Shown here: positions 50,665 to 61,716 of the stretch, one piece after another
How the letters are laid out: the number at the start of each line of letters is the position of its first letter
Numbering within the stretch: the stretch's first letter is position 1
Assembly (NCBI RefSeq): GCF_003688285.1
Contig: NZ_RCNT01000001.1
Location: 124,001 to 188,000, forward strand
DNA from: Rhodophyticola porphyridii
Lineage (GTDB): Bacteria > Pseudomonadota > Alphaproteobacteria > Rhodobacterales > Rhodobacteraceae
Length of the DNA: 64,000 bases
Reading direction: 5' to 3'
Translations under genes and position numbers: made by a program
Notes under the pieces: model-generated
Told to the model about the DNA's origin: nothing
Database searches by the model: none
The model's input: only the letters and a program-made list of their open reading frames with translations

Positions 50665-52890
50665 TCAAGGGTCAACAGATGGTAAATTTTTGACGTTTTC
50701 TATGATAACCTGCGTGAGATTATCCTCAATTGCGAAGCCGATCGGGTGGCCGTTTTCCGCCTGCGCCACGGCCTCACCCTGTGCGCCGATGTCGAAGGCC
50801 AGAACTGGCAGCCCGGTTGCCAGCGCCTCGTGGGTGGTGAAAGAAAAGGTTTCCGGCCAGACCGAGGGGATCAGCCAGCAGGTCACCCCATAATGGCGAG
50901 CATGCTCTGCGATGTCCTCGCGGCGATAGGGGCCATGAAGAGGCACCGACCGGGGCAGGCCGAATGACGGGTCAAGCGTTCCGATCAGGACCATCGAGAT
51001 GCGCGGGTGCCGTTCCAGTTCCCGGGCCAGATCGCAGATCAGCGCGGCGCCTTTCTGCGGCGCGATATTGCCGAGGATGCCGATGACGATTTTCCGCGCA
51101 TCCCGGGGCACCGGCACCCGGCCTGTCGCAGTTGGCGCCGGATGCGGTGCGACGGATATCTTGTCCGACAGGTCGGGATAGGCGGCCGCCACCTGCGCGC
51201 GGCTGTCGTTCGAGTAGACGACGAGCTTGCCGGCGGCGCTGAGCGTTCGATACCACGCGCGCTGCCAATCGGCGAGGCTGACTAGCTTACCGTCCGCTCG
51301 GGTCGTGCTGTGGGCCGCGTCGCGGCGGCTGGCGGTGACGGGACCGCGATAATGTCCGTCCTGATCCAGCAGGCAGTAGGATGGGGAGACCGGGAAAAAG
51401 TCGTGGAACCGGATCTCGATATCCGCGTCGTTCACCGCAAGATCTTGTATAAGATCAGGCAGGGCCATTGGATCCGTATCGCCCACGGCGCAGGAATAGA
51501 TGATCCGCCGGCGCCGCACCGGTTCCAGCAGCCGGTGAACAAGTGCGAGGTCCGAGGTCGTGCCCATGATCCGGCCCCGATCCGTATGAAGCTCCACCTG
51601 CATCCGCGCGGGTCCGCCAAAGCGCAGCACGATCGCGGCGCATCCTCGGCTCAGCACATCGGCAAGCTCGCCGCGAAGATGCGCCTCCGCTCCGCCGCCG
51701 AGGGAATGGGCAAGATAGATCGGCACCGCCACCTCCGCGCGCGCGGCGGCCCATCCGATCGCAAGCGCCAATCGCCCGGACAGAAGCGGATCATGTCTCA
51801 GAAACGCCTGTACCTCGGCATCGAATTGCGGGTAACGGCAGGACAGGACCGCCGCGTTCTTCGCCAATTGGGCGGCTTTCTCCCCGGTCCCGAAGCTGGC
51901 GCCGCCGCGATGTTCGACGAACAGGCCGGGCAGGCCCACATGCCTGCCGCCCATTTCCATGGCCTTGCGGCACCAGTCCACCTCTTCGCCGTAGCCCCGG
52001 CCGAAGCCGGTGTCGAGTTGCGGCTGATCCCGCAGAAACCGGTGGTTGAGCGCCATGCAGAAGCCGACGCCGGTTGGAATGTCCACCGTGGCAAGGGGCG
52101 ACAGGCCCTGCGCAACCGCATCGATCCGGTCGGCTTCGCCGGGGCGCAGATCGCGCCGCTGGCACATGAGGGGGACTGACAGGATTTCCGCGTCATTCGA
52201 CATCGGCGTCACGCTGGCAATATCGGGCGCGTCAAGCAGGGGGGCTACGATCCGGCTGGCCCAGCTCACCGGCAGGAGACTGTCCGAATTCAGCAGGATC
52301 ACCGGATGATCGCCCCCCCGGATCTCCTCCAGCGCACGGTTGACGCTGCCGACAAACCCCAGGTTCTCGCTGTTTTCCAGAAGGGTGACCTGAGGGGCCC
52401 ACGCCGTGGCCCAATCCCGCAGGAATGGCCGCACCCGTGCATCGGTGGAGCCGTCTTCTACCGCGATCAGATGCCAGGGCAGATCTGTATGTCGCTCAAC
52501 CCGGTCAAGGCATTCCTGCAAGATCTCGAACGCGTTGAAGACCGGAAGCAGGATCGTCACCGGTGTCGCCGCGCGCGCCGCATCTGGCGGAGGTTTGTGA
52601 AAAACGGATATGTCGAGCGGATGGGCCAGGTCTACCGGGGTCAGACCCAGCCTGGCCTTGACTTCGGCCTTCCATTCCGGCGCGCCGGTCAGATACCAGC
52701 GCAAGGTCGGCAGTGTCGCGCCCATCGCATCGCGAAGGAAGCGCAGAAACAGGCGGCGTTCCGAAGGCGGGGGCGGAGCGACGGCCGGTGCCGGATTCCA
52801 GACCGTGCCTGTCTCGCCGGATCTGATCGCGGCGATGTCTCTGTGATGCGCCGCATAACGCGCGTATAATCCACGGAGCCGGCTGAGCAC
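50665..52890 (-). CDS. Two-domain glycosyltransferase (GT2 + GT4)
   Basis: 741 residues from a GTG at 52890 with AAGGA six bases upstream; a longer reading frame to 53076 would overlap oxyR and is disfavoured. Residues ~105-350 are a GT-A family 2 domain (VTILLPVFNAFEILQECLDRVERHTD, AVEDGSTD, ILLNSDSLLP, TGVGFCMALNHRFL, GYGEEVDWCRKA). Residues ~390-735 are a GT-B domain (AHSLGGGAEAHL, KLVVYSNDSRAQVAAAYPDLSDKISVAPHPA, VIGILGNIAPQKGAALICDLA, WLIPSVWPETFSFTTHEALATGLPVLAFDIGAQGEAV). It probably adds two sugars to the exported polysaccharide. It lies about 100 bp upstream of kpsE on the same strand. Confidence 0.88.
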   Translation of the reverse strand: MLSRLRGLYARYAAHHRDIAAIRSGETGTVWNPAPAVAPPPPSERRLFLRFLRDAMGATLPTLRWYLTGAPEWKAEVKARLGLTPVDLAHPLDISVFHKPPPDAARAATPVTILLPVFNAFEILQECLDRVERHTDLPWHLIAVEDGSTDARVRPFLRDWATAWAPQVTLLENSENLGFVGSVNRALEEIRGGDHPVILLNSDSLLPVSWASRIVAPLLDAPDIASVTPMSNDAEILSVPLMCQRRDLRPGEADRIDAVAQGLSPLATVDIPTGVGFCMALNHRFLRDQPQLDTGFGRGYGEEVDWCRKAMEMGGRHVGLPGLFVEHRGGASFGTGEKAAQLAKNAAVLSCRYPQFDAEVQAFLRHDPLLSGRLALAIGWAAARAEVAVPIYLAHSLGGGAEAHLRGELADVLSRGCAAIVLRFGGPARMQVELHTDRGRIMGTTSDLALVHRLLEPVRRRRIIYSCAVGDTDPMALPDLIQDLAVNDADIEIRFHDFFPVSPSYCLLDQDGHYRGPVTASRRDAAHSTTRADGKLVSLADWQRAWYRTLSAAGKLVVYSNDSRAQVAAAYPDLSDKISVAPHPAPTATGRVPVPRDARKIVIGILGNIAPQKGAALICDLARELERHPRISMVLIGTLDPSFGLPRSVPLHGPYRREDIAEHARHYGVTCWLIPSVWPETFSFTTHEALATGLPVLAFDIGAQGEAVAQAENGHPIGFAIEDNLTQVIIENVKNLPSVDP

Positions 52891-53014
52891 ATGACATCCT
52901 TGGTAAGCGGCCCGCAAACGGGCGATACGATGCCAGATGTATTGGCCTGTCCGACACCTGTCCACTATCGCGGCAATGCGGTGACACCGCACAGCGGATG
53001 CGTGCCACCTGGGC

Positions 53015-53938
53015 TCAGTGACGGCGTGCGGCGTCGTTCCGCCGGGATTGCAGGGCCTCGGCGGCATCCCGGACAATCTCCGAGATATGGGTCAACTGCT
53101 CCGCCAGCGGGCTGGTCCTGCGCCAGATCATTCCGACGGTCCGCGATGGCTGCGGCCCCCGCAACCGGCTTGTCGCGACCGGAGCCGAGCGCGTTTCCAC
53201 GGCCACCGCCATGTCAGGGATCAGGGTCACGCCGATGCCCGCCCCGACCATCTGCACCAGCGTCGAAAGGGAGCTGCCATCCAGCCCGTCACGGGGCTGC
53301 GACGACTGGATGTTGCAGAAGGAAAGCGCCTGATCGCGGAAACAGTGCCCCTCTTCCAGCAAAAGCAGCCGCATATCGCGCAGGGCCTCGCCGCTTGGCA
53401 CGGGCGCGTCGGCATCGCCGATGGGGCGGACAAGCACCATGTCCTCCTCGAACAGCGGCACCTCGGTGAGCGACGGTTCCGATATGGGCAGGGCGACGAT
53501 GGCCGTGTCGAGCTTGCCGTCCTCCAGCTCCTCGATCAGCCTGGGCGTGATGGTCTCCCGGATGTTCACATCCAGACCGGCATAATTCCTGGTGAGCGCC
53601 CCGATCAGTTCGGGCAAGAGATAGGGAGCAATTGTCGGGATGACGCCAATCCGCAGACGCCCCGAAAGCCGGTCGCCTGAGGCGCGGGCCAGATCCTCCA
53701 GTTCGTCGATGGATTGCAGGATCTTCCGGACACGCTGCGCAAATTCTTCTCCCAGCCCGGTCAGCTGCACATGTCTGGGTCCGCGTTCGAAGAGCTTTGC
53801 GCCAAGGCTTTCCTCAAGCTCCCTGATCTGCACCGACAGGGCCGGCTGCGAGATGGCGCAGGCATCCGCCGCACGTCCGAAATGACCGTGGCGGGACAGG
53901 GATTCGAAGTAGCGGAGTTGGCGCAGGGTCAGGTTCAT
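53015..53938 (-). CDS. oxyR: Peroxide-sensing LysR-type regulator OxyR
   Basis: 307 residues. An N-terminal winged HTH (LRQLRYFESLSRHGHFGRAADACAISQPALSVQIRELEESLGAKLFER) is followed by a periplasmic-binding-like sensor domain. The two redox cysteines are C199 and C208 in EEGHCFRDQALSFC, at exactly the E. coli OxyR positions, so disulfide sensing of H2O2 is expected. It diverges from katG, the typical target. An OxyR-like operator lies two bases upstream of its ATG. Confidence 0.94.
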   Translation of the reverse strand: MNLTLRQLRYFESLSRHGHFGRAADACAISQPALSVQIRELEESLGAKLFERGPRHVQLTGLGEEFAQRVRKILQSIDELEDLARASGDRLSGRLRIGVIPTIAPYLLPELIGALTRNYAGLDVNIRETITPRLIEELEDGKLDTAIVALPISEPSLTEVPLFEEDMVLVRPIGDADAPVPSGEALRDMRLLLLEEGHCFRDQALSFCNIQSSQPRDGLDGSSLSTLVQMVGAGIGVTLIPDMAVAVETRSAPVATSRLRGPQPSRTVGMIWRRTSPLAEQLTHISEIVRDAAEALQSRRNDAARRH

Positions 53939-53939
53939 T

Positions 53940-53976
53940 ATAATGTATGGTTATTGAGATGATTAGAAAATGCAAC
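53940..53976. promoter_or_regulatory. Candidate OxyR operator
   Basis: Four tetramers at exact 7-base spacing, ATAA-N7-TTAT-N7-ATTA-N7-CAAC, follow the layout of the E. coli OxyR site (ATAG-N7-CTAT-N7-ATAG-N7-CTAT). The first pair is a perfect inverted repeat and also fits the LysR T-N11-A rule. The site touches the oxyR start and lies ~280 bp from the katG ATG. The remainder of the 316-bp oxyR-katG gap (53977-54254) holds no gene I can support. Confidence 0.55.
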
Positions 53977-54251
53977 TTAATCCAATCGAAAACATTTGCT
54001 ACCCTGTGCCGGAGAAGGAGGGGTGCGATGACGGGTCTAGGCCGGCTTGATGGCTTTTTCAGGGCGTGGGCCATGCGCGAATCAGGAAAACCGGGCCCGT
54101 TCCTTCCCCGGCCTGACCGCAGGCGCATGGTTCGCAAACAGACCTTGCGGCGCGCGGACCTGCCGGGCTAGCCATTGGGCCGGATCGCCCTCGATACGAA
54201 CACGCGCTCACCCAAATCGCTTTCTAGCATCAACAGCCAGGATCGGAATGA

Positions 54252-56462
<2,211 letters not shown>

Positions 56463-56479
56463 GATATCCATGAAACAGG

Positions 56480-56518
56480 CCCGGGCGTGGCCATCGAAAC
56501 GCGGCGCCCGGGTCTTTT
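56480..56518 (+). terminator. Rho-independent terminator after katG
   Basis: CCCGGGCG at 56480-56487 pairs with CGCCCGGG at 56505-56512 and is followed by TCTTTT. It starts 18 bp after the katG stop codon. Confidence 0.7.
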
Positions 56519-56590
56519 CCGACATACCGATCCCTTTCGGCCTGTCCCGATCCTGGGACGTCGGAGCCCGGCCCCGTCAGGCCGCCGCCC

Positions 56591-57460
56591 TTACGGATCG
56601 CGTCCAAGAAAGCCGATCACCCTGTCCAGAACATCGCGCCATCCGGGGTCGTTTGAAAGAGCAACCATGTATAGGCTTGCTCTGACCTCTCGCCTTCCGC
56701 ATGAGATGTGGCGCTGGCCTTCCAAAGACCCAGAATCCTGAGTGTGTGGCGCAAGGCCCACGATTGTAGCGGCCTCACCTTTGGTCAGTGACCCAAGCTC
56801 TGGAATGTAAGCCAGACATGCCGCAGCCGTCTTTGGACCGACGCCGATAACGGACATCAGCAAATCGGACTTCCGCCGAAACTCGGCTGTCGAAACAACC
56901 AGCTTTGCGATCTCGTTTTCCAAGTCGTCAACCACCTTGATCATGGCGCGGACGTTCCGCTTCGATAGGCGTTCAGCCGCTTTGATCTGTGGATGGTCCA
57001 CCCGGTTCTGTTCCTTGCGGATCATTTGAGCCAAATCATCCCGCCGAAGCCGCAAGTCACACAGCTCAACCGTTTCCCTACTGGGAGGCTGCCAAAGGCG
57101 CAGGTCTTAGGAGTTTGCTGCGAACAGTGCCAGCATCCGGGCATCGATCGCATCCGTGTTCGTCGACAGTCCAAGATATTGCGCAAAGTTCCTGGTCTGT
57201 GTGCCGTGAGCGCAGTGAACAGGCAGCTCCAAATCAAAACAGCGCTCAAGTACGGAGCGCTCATAGCCACCCGACGCCTCGCAGATAACGGAAGTCGTTC
57301 GGTCTTTGCTTGCAGGCTTGAGAAGGCGCTTGATCGCTGTGACGGTTTTCAGGATTGTGATCTGCTGATCCTCGGGCAGCCTGTGAACCGTCAGGCTGGC
57401 CTTGGAAACTTCTAATGCAATGATGTTGGTGCGATCCACCTCGCTGAATTTGCCGTTCAT
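56591..57460 (-). pseudogene. IS110-family transposase, interrupted by an in-frame stop and 3'-truncated
   Basis: The N-terminal part (57460 to 57110) carries IIALEVSKASLTVHRL, VICEASGGYERSVLERCF and TQTRNFAQYLGLSTNTDAIDARMLALFAA, the DEDD/RuvC-like half of IS110 transposases. A TAA at 57107-57109 interrupts the same reading frame. The frame then continues (DLRLWQPPSRETVELCDLRLRRDDLAQMIRKEQNR...) into the C-terminal Transposase_20 half (LLMSVIGVGPKTAAACLAYIPELGSLTKGEAATIVGLAPHTQDSGSLEGQRHI). Similarity ends around RASLYMVALS (~56654), short of the normal C-terminus, and runs into unrelated sequence. No terminal inverted repeats were identified. It is almost certainly inactive. Confidence 0.88.
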
Positions 57461-57787
57461 GTTTTGTCGTTAAACTTGATTATGCTCGGCGGCGAAGGCC
57501 CTTCTACCGTTCGGACGGCCGGACAGATGTGACGGGTGGCTAGATGTTTTGCGGCCTCAGATCGGGTCATTCCTCGGGGAGGTTCGCCCGCCACCAGCTC
57601 CCCCGATGGCCATCAAGGAAACCGACCGCCTTCATTCTCTCAAAGAGGGAGATGAGGGCAATGTCTCACACATAATCTCGCAGGCAGCCCTGCCTTTGCC
57701 ATCGACCGCACCAAGGCAGTAAATCACCCGCGCGCCAGCGATTTCCACCCGTCCCCGAATGCCTTCGGGCTGGCTTGATCGGAAAAG
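57461..57787. other. Gene-free gap between the IS110 remnant and tRNA-Thr
   Basis: 327 bp with no gene I can support. Short reading frames here have no recognisable domains; they may include decayed insertion-sequence flank. No integrase or clear attachment-site duplication of the tRNA 3' end was seen. Confidence 0.5.
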
Positions 57788-57863
57788 TGGTGCCGCTGAA
57801 GGGACTCGAACCCCCGACCCCATCATTACGAATGACGTGCTCTACCAGCTGAGCTACAGCGGC
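57788..57863 (-). tRNA. tRNA-Thr, anticodon CGU
   Basis: 76 nt including an encoded 3' CCA. The acceptor stem GCCGCTG pairs with CAGCGGC. The D arm (GCTC AGCTGGTA GAGC) and anticodon stem CGTCA/TGATG are complete, and the anticodon loop TTCGTAA gives anticodon CGT, which reads ACG. The T loop TTCGAGT is canonical. It lies between the IS110 remnant and hemY. Confidence 0.96.
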
Positions 57864-57905
57864 GCCCGGCGCGCTCTTAGCAAGCTTGCCCGGCGATGGA
57901 TAGCC

Positions 57906-59417
57906 CTAATTTCGAGCGGTCGCCTCCACATCGCCGGCCTCCTCGGACGGCACGGTTTCGCCGGCATCGCCGGTCGCGATGGCATCGGGATCATCGACAA
58001 GATCTGCGTCCGGCACCTCAGCTTCATGGCTACGGTCGTCCAATGCGCCGACGATGAGAGGCAGCATCTGCGTCGGGCCGGTCAGCGCCGCGTCGCTTTG
58101 CGGTGCGGCCTCCCAGCTCAGCGTGTCGAAGCTGTCGCAATGCGCGCAGACGGGCTGCCAGTCGGCATGGATATGGCCGCAGGCGGAACAGAGCCATTGC
58201 GGCCCGCGGGACGCGGTCACCGCTTTTGCCAGCCAGGCCCGGACCAGTTGATCCTCTCCGCCTTCACCCCGCTCGATCGCGGCCATGATGGTGAGTGATC
58301 GGGCGCTCGGGCTTGTCTCGGCCAGATCACCCAGGGCGGCGCGGGCACCGTGGAAATCCTCGGCGGCGATGTGCAACTCCGCCTTCAGGAGCCGGGTTTC
58401 CTCGTCATTCACATGGCGGCTGGTCAGCACGGAAAACCGGCGCATCCGTTCGGAGGGGTTCTCGTTCGGCTCGATCGCGGCGAAGGCGGCGGCCAGATCG
58501 GGGTGCGGCTTGGCATCCCACGCCTTGCGGATGATCTTTGTGGCCACTTTGGGTTTGCCCTCGTCGATCGCCATCCGCGCGGCCATCACGGCGGCGGGCA
58601 CCAGATCGGGGGACATCTTGTTGGCCTCGGCCGCGTCGCGCCGCGCGATTTCAACCTTGCCCTCGGCCAGCGCCTCGCGCGCATGGGCAAGCGCCAGAAC
58701 CGCATCGCGGCGCTTGTGCACGTCCCGCGGGAGATTGCCGGCCTTCAGCTTCGCCGACAGGGTCGCGCGCGCCCCGCGCCAGTCCTCATGCTGAGCCTGC
58801 AACTGCAACAGCGTGTCCTGCACCTCTTCATGCTGCGGTCTCAATGCAAGGGCCTTTTCGGCGAGTTTCAGTGCGGTTTCCGTGTCGCCCGCATCGAGTT
58901 TCTGCTTCATCAGCCCGCGCACACCCACGAACCGGGTCCGGCTGTCCCTGACCAGCTCTTTCAGGGTATTCGTCGCCAGCACCCGGTCGCCGACCATCTC
59001 GGCACCCTGCGCGATCAGCAGATTTGTGATCTCCGGCCGGTGAAGATAGCCCTCGGCGCGCTGCGCCTTGCGGATCGCAAGCCGGCCTTCGCCGGCGGCC
59101 AGTGCCAGCATGCCATCGGCCAGCGCCTGAAAGCCTTTCTGCTCGCTGCGCCGGTTGAAATAGCGCGAAATCGCCGTCTCGTCGCCGTTCAGGAACCGCA
59201 GCGTCGCCACCAGCAATCCGGCCAGACGGAAAACCAGCCAGATGGCCAGCAGCAGAACCAGCGCCACAACAACCGACGCCAGCGGCGTCAACGCGAATTC
59301 ACGCCCCGCGAAGGTGATCAGCACCACGTCGCCGGATTCCAGCAGATAGATTGCGCCCAGAGCCACGGCGGCGACAATGCCGACGAAGAGCACGATTTTG
59401 AGCAGGGACCATAACAT
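57906..59417 (-). CDS. hemY: HemY-family membrane TPR protein with C-terminal zinc ribbon
   Basis: 503 residues. Two N-terminal membrane helices (LKIVLFVGIVAAVALGAIYLLE and SVVVALVLLLAIWLVFRLAGLL) precede the HemY N-domain (FLNGDETAISRYFNRRSEQKGFQALADGMLALAAGEGRLAIRKAQRAEG) and TPR-like helices. A rubredoxin-like Cys4 ribbon, CSACGHIHADWQPVCAHCDSFDTLSW, is near residue 425, then an acidic tail. This HemY is the accessory protein of unclear function near hemD, not protoporphyrinogen oxidase. It is 11 bp downstream of the mic60-like gene. Confidence 0.9.
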   Translation of the reverse strand: MLWSLLKIVLFVGIVAAVALGAIYLLESGDVVLITFAGREFALTPLASVVVALVLLLAIWLVFRLAGLLVATLRFLNGDETAISRYFNRRSEQKGFQALADGMLALAAGEGRLAIRKAQRAEGYLHRPEITNLLIAQGAEMVGDRVLATNTLKELVRDSRTRFVGVRGLMKQKLDAGDTETALKLAEKALALRPQHEEVQDTLLQLQAQHEDWRGARATLSAKLKAGNLPRDVHKRRDAVLALAHAREALAEGKVEIARRDAAEANKMSPDLVPAAVMAARMAIDEGKPKVATKIIRKAWDAKPHPDLAAAFAAIEPNENPSERMRRFSVLTSRHVNDEETRLLKAELHIAAEDFHGARAALGDLAETSPSARSLTIMAAIERGEGGEDQLVRAWLAKAVTASRGPQWLCSACGHIHADWQPVCAHCDSFDTLSWEAAPQSDAALTGPTQMLPLIVGALDDRSHEAEVPDADLVDDPDAIATGDAGETVPSEEAGDVEATARN

Positions 59418-59428
59418 CGCGCCGCCCC

Positions 59429-60847
59429 CTAATTCGCGCCGTCAAGCGCTACGGCGAACCCGTCGAGCGCGTCGGTCGCATCCAGCCGGGTCTGCGCGTC
59501 GCTGATCCAGATTGCCATCTGGTCACGGGCAGCTTCCGGCAGCTCGCCGATTTCCATCAAGGCCGTTGCCAGATCGCCCGAGGCAACCGCAGCCTCGGCC
59601 CGGGACAGCCGTGCATCCGGGTCGTCGCCCTCGCGCGGTTCCAGAGATCGCCCGCCGACCTGGCCGCGCAGAAACGCGCCGACCCTGTCCGCGGTGGACT
59701 CGCCTGCGGTCTCACGCAGGGCCACCGGCAGTGCGGCCCGCGCCACGGCGGGGAAACTTGCCTGCAACTCCTCCAGCGTCGGTACGCCGGTTTCCGCGAT
59801 CACGGCCAGCCGGTCCGGCACCTCGAGATCGGCATTTGCCGCCACATCGGCCAGCGCGTCCGAAAACGGGTTGCCGGCCGCCACCGCGATCCGCAGCTGG
59901 CTGAGAGCCGCCTGTGCCGTGGCCGTGCCGACGCGCCGCTCGGCACGTTCCTCGGCAGTGGCGATTCTGGCCTCCGCCTCTGCGGCCGCGTTTGCGACCT
60001 GTTCGGCCATCGCCAGATTGGCGGCCTGCTGTTCGGCCAAGCTGGCCTGCAGATCGGCCATCGCCGCTGCCATCGCGGCATCGTCGATCGTGCCCTCGCC
60101 GGTCAGCACCGGGCGCGCCTCCAGCGCCGCGATTCGATCGGTCAGGTCCTGAATGGTCGCGGTGACGTCTGAAATCGCCGTCTCAAGAGGGGACAGATCG
60201 ATCTCTTGCGGGGCGGCAGGTTCGGGCAGCGCGGCCAGCTGGCTTTCGATTCCGTCCGCACGATCGGCCAACGCCGCCAGATCTTGGGCCAGATCTTGGG
60301 ATTGCGCCTCCAGTGCCGCGCCCAGTTCCGCGATGGCCGGGTCCTCACCCGGTTGCTGTGTCGGCAGAAAGCCGAGATAGGCGGCCCCATAGCCCAGTGC
60401 GGCGGCAAGAACACCGCCCAGAAGCAGCGGAACGAAGCCGGGCCCCCGCTGTTCGACGATCGTCTGCGGCGGCGTCGCATTGCTCATCAGCGTGGCCATG
60501 GGTGTGGGCTCGGGCGCGGGGTCGGGCCTGCGCTCGTCCTCTGTCGCCTCCGGCTGAGGGGGCTCCCCGGCCGCGGTCGCGTCTGTCTTGCTGTCATCGG
60601 ATTGCGGGGCGTCGCCCGTATCGGAGCTTTGCCTGTCGAGGAGCAGCGGCGACATATCGCTGTCCCCCGCGACCGTGTCTTCGCCCCCGGGGGCCGTCGC
60701 TTCGGGGTCCGCCGGTCCGGGGCTGGTCTCTTCGGGGGCGGTTTCCTCCCGTCCCGTGGTCTCGTCCCGGGTGGCGGCGATATCATGCTGCGTGTCTTCC
60801 CCGGCTACAGTGTCGTCCGATCGCTTTGAGGTCTTTCTTGCCACCAT
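59429..60847 (-). CDS. Alphaproteobacterial Mic60 (mitofilin) homologue
   Basis: 472 residues. An acidic Pro/Thr/Glu-rich cytoplasmic N-terminus (~135 residues) is followed by one membrane helix (FVPLLLGGVLAAALGYGAAYLGFL) and a long coiled coil (~160-310). The C-terminal mitofilin-type region is ALPVALRETAGESTADRVGAFLRGQVGGRSLEPREGDDPDARLSRAEAAVASGDLATALMEIGELPEAARDQMAIWI. In mitochondria and purple bacteria Mic60 shapes inner-membrane folds, and the bacterial gene is linked to hem genes, as here. The assignment rests on architecture, the C-terminal pattern and context. Confidence 0.85.
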   Translation of the reverse strand: MVARKTSKRSDDTVAGEDTQHDIAATRDETTGREETAPEETSPGPADPEATAPGGEDTVAGDSDMSPLLLDRQSSDTGDAPQSDDSKTDATAAGEPPQPEATEDERRPDPAPEPTPMATLMSNATPPQTIVEQRGPGFVPLLLGGVLAAALGYGAAYLGFLPTQQPGEDPAIAELGAALEAQSQDLAQDLAALADRADGIESQLAALPEPAAPQEIDLSPLETAISDVTATIQDLTDRIAALEARPVLTGEGTIDDAAMAAAMADLQASLAEQQAANLAMAEQVANAAAEAEARIATAEERAERRVGTATAQAALSQLRIAVAAGNPFSDALADVAANADLEVPDRLAVIAETGVPTLEELQASFPAVARAALPVALRETAGESTADRVGAFLRGQVGGRSLEPREGDDPDARLSRAEAAVASGDLATALMEIGELPEAARDQMAIWISDAQTRLDATDALDGFAVALDGAN

Positions 60848-60966
60848 GCCATCCCTTCAACTGTACTTCATGGGCCGCCCGGGTCGCAGCTATCGCGCGC
60901 CCGAGCAACGCCTGACCGGGCACCCGAGTCAGCTTAGACCAGCGTTGCATGCCCCTCAAGGCGCGG

Positions 60967-61671
60967 CTAGAGGGAAATATGCCTCGTAATTGCCGCAGTT
61001 AGCGCATCGGCGTTCGGCTCATCGGCCAGCAACGCGTATGCCTGCAAATCGGGCGGCAAAGCCTCACGCACAGCCGCGCTCAGACAGGGCAGTGTCAGAG
61101 CCGCGGGCCGCGCCGCGCCAAGCGCCTCGGCGAAGATCGCCGCGCTGCGGGGCGAAAACAAGGGCGCGATCACCGGGCGGCTGCCAGCCGCGACACTCAG
61201 AAACGCGTCATCCGGCGGGCATCTCACCTGATCGTAGATGGCCAGCCCGCCGGCACCGAGGCCTGCTGTGCGCAATCTGTCGACCACGTCGCCCCGCACA
61301 TGGCGCCCGTGAAGATGCAGCAGCCGTCCAGCGGGCCGTTCCGCCAGAACCATTGCCACCAGATCGCCGGCCGCGCCCTTCGCGGATCTGGCGGCAAGGC
61401 CCATCGCGCGCGCCACCTCGGCGGTGCGGTCCCCGACGCAGAAGGCGGAGATATCACGCCGCGGCGATATCTCCGCAAACACCCGCACGCCGTTTTCCGA
61501 GGTGAAAATCACCGCCTCAAGCCCGGCATCATCCAGAACCACATCCAGAGGCACGATCTTCTGAAGGGGCGCGATTACCGTGTCCAGCCTGCCCGCGAAA
61601 CGCGCCGCAAACTGCCGCGATTGCGGCGCGGGGCGGGTCAGGAGCAGAACGGGGTCGGCATTGTCAGGCAT
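60967..61671 (-). CDS. hemD: Uroporphyrinogen-III synthase
   Basis: 234 residues from the ATG at 61671 ([22 protein letters not shown]). An in-frame ATG at 61698 would add nine residues and crowd the divergent tsaD promoter. HemD is poorly conserved, but [66 protein letters not shown] and [16 protein letters not shown] fit the two-domain family. It closes and inverts ring D of hydroxymethylbilane in haem synthesis. It is followed by mic60 and hemY on the same strand. Confidence 0.9.
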   Translation of the reverse strand: MPDNADPVLLLTRPAPQSRQFAARFAGRLDTVIAPLQKIVPLDVVLDDAGLEAVIFTSENGVRVFAEISPRRDISAFCVGDRTAEVARAMGLAARSAKGAAGDLVAMVLAERPAGRLLHLHGRHVRGDVVDRLRTAGLGAGGLAIYDQVRCPPDDAFLSVAAGSRPVIAPLFSPRSAAIFAEALGAARPAALTLPCLSAAVREALPPDLQAYALLADEPNADALTAAITRHISL

Positions 61672-61716
61672 AGGCCCGAGTGTTACCTGCGATCCCACGT
61701 CCTAGCAACGAAGCCG

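Noticed and set aside
52891-53076. N-terminal extension of the two-domain glycosyltransferase gene into oxyR
   Set aside because: The extension overlaps the end of oxyR and has no ribosome binding site as good as the AAGGA before the GTG at 52890.
53947-54171. 74-residue frame in the oxyR-katG gap
   Set aside because: It begins inside the candidate OxyR operator and has no domain or good ribosome binding site; its Arg-rich translation looks random.
57461-57863. Integrated element with attachment site at tRNA-Thr
   Set aside because: No integrase gene and no visible duplication of the tRNA 3' end in the window; only an IS110 remnant is present.
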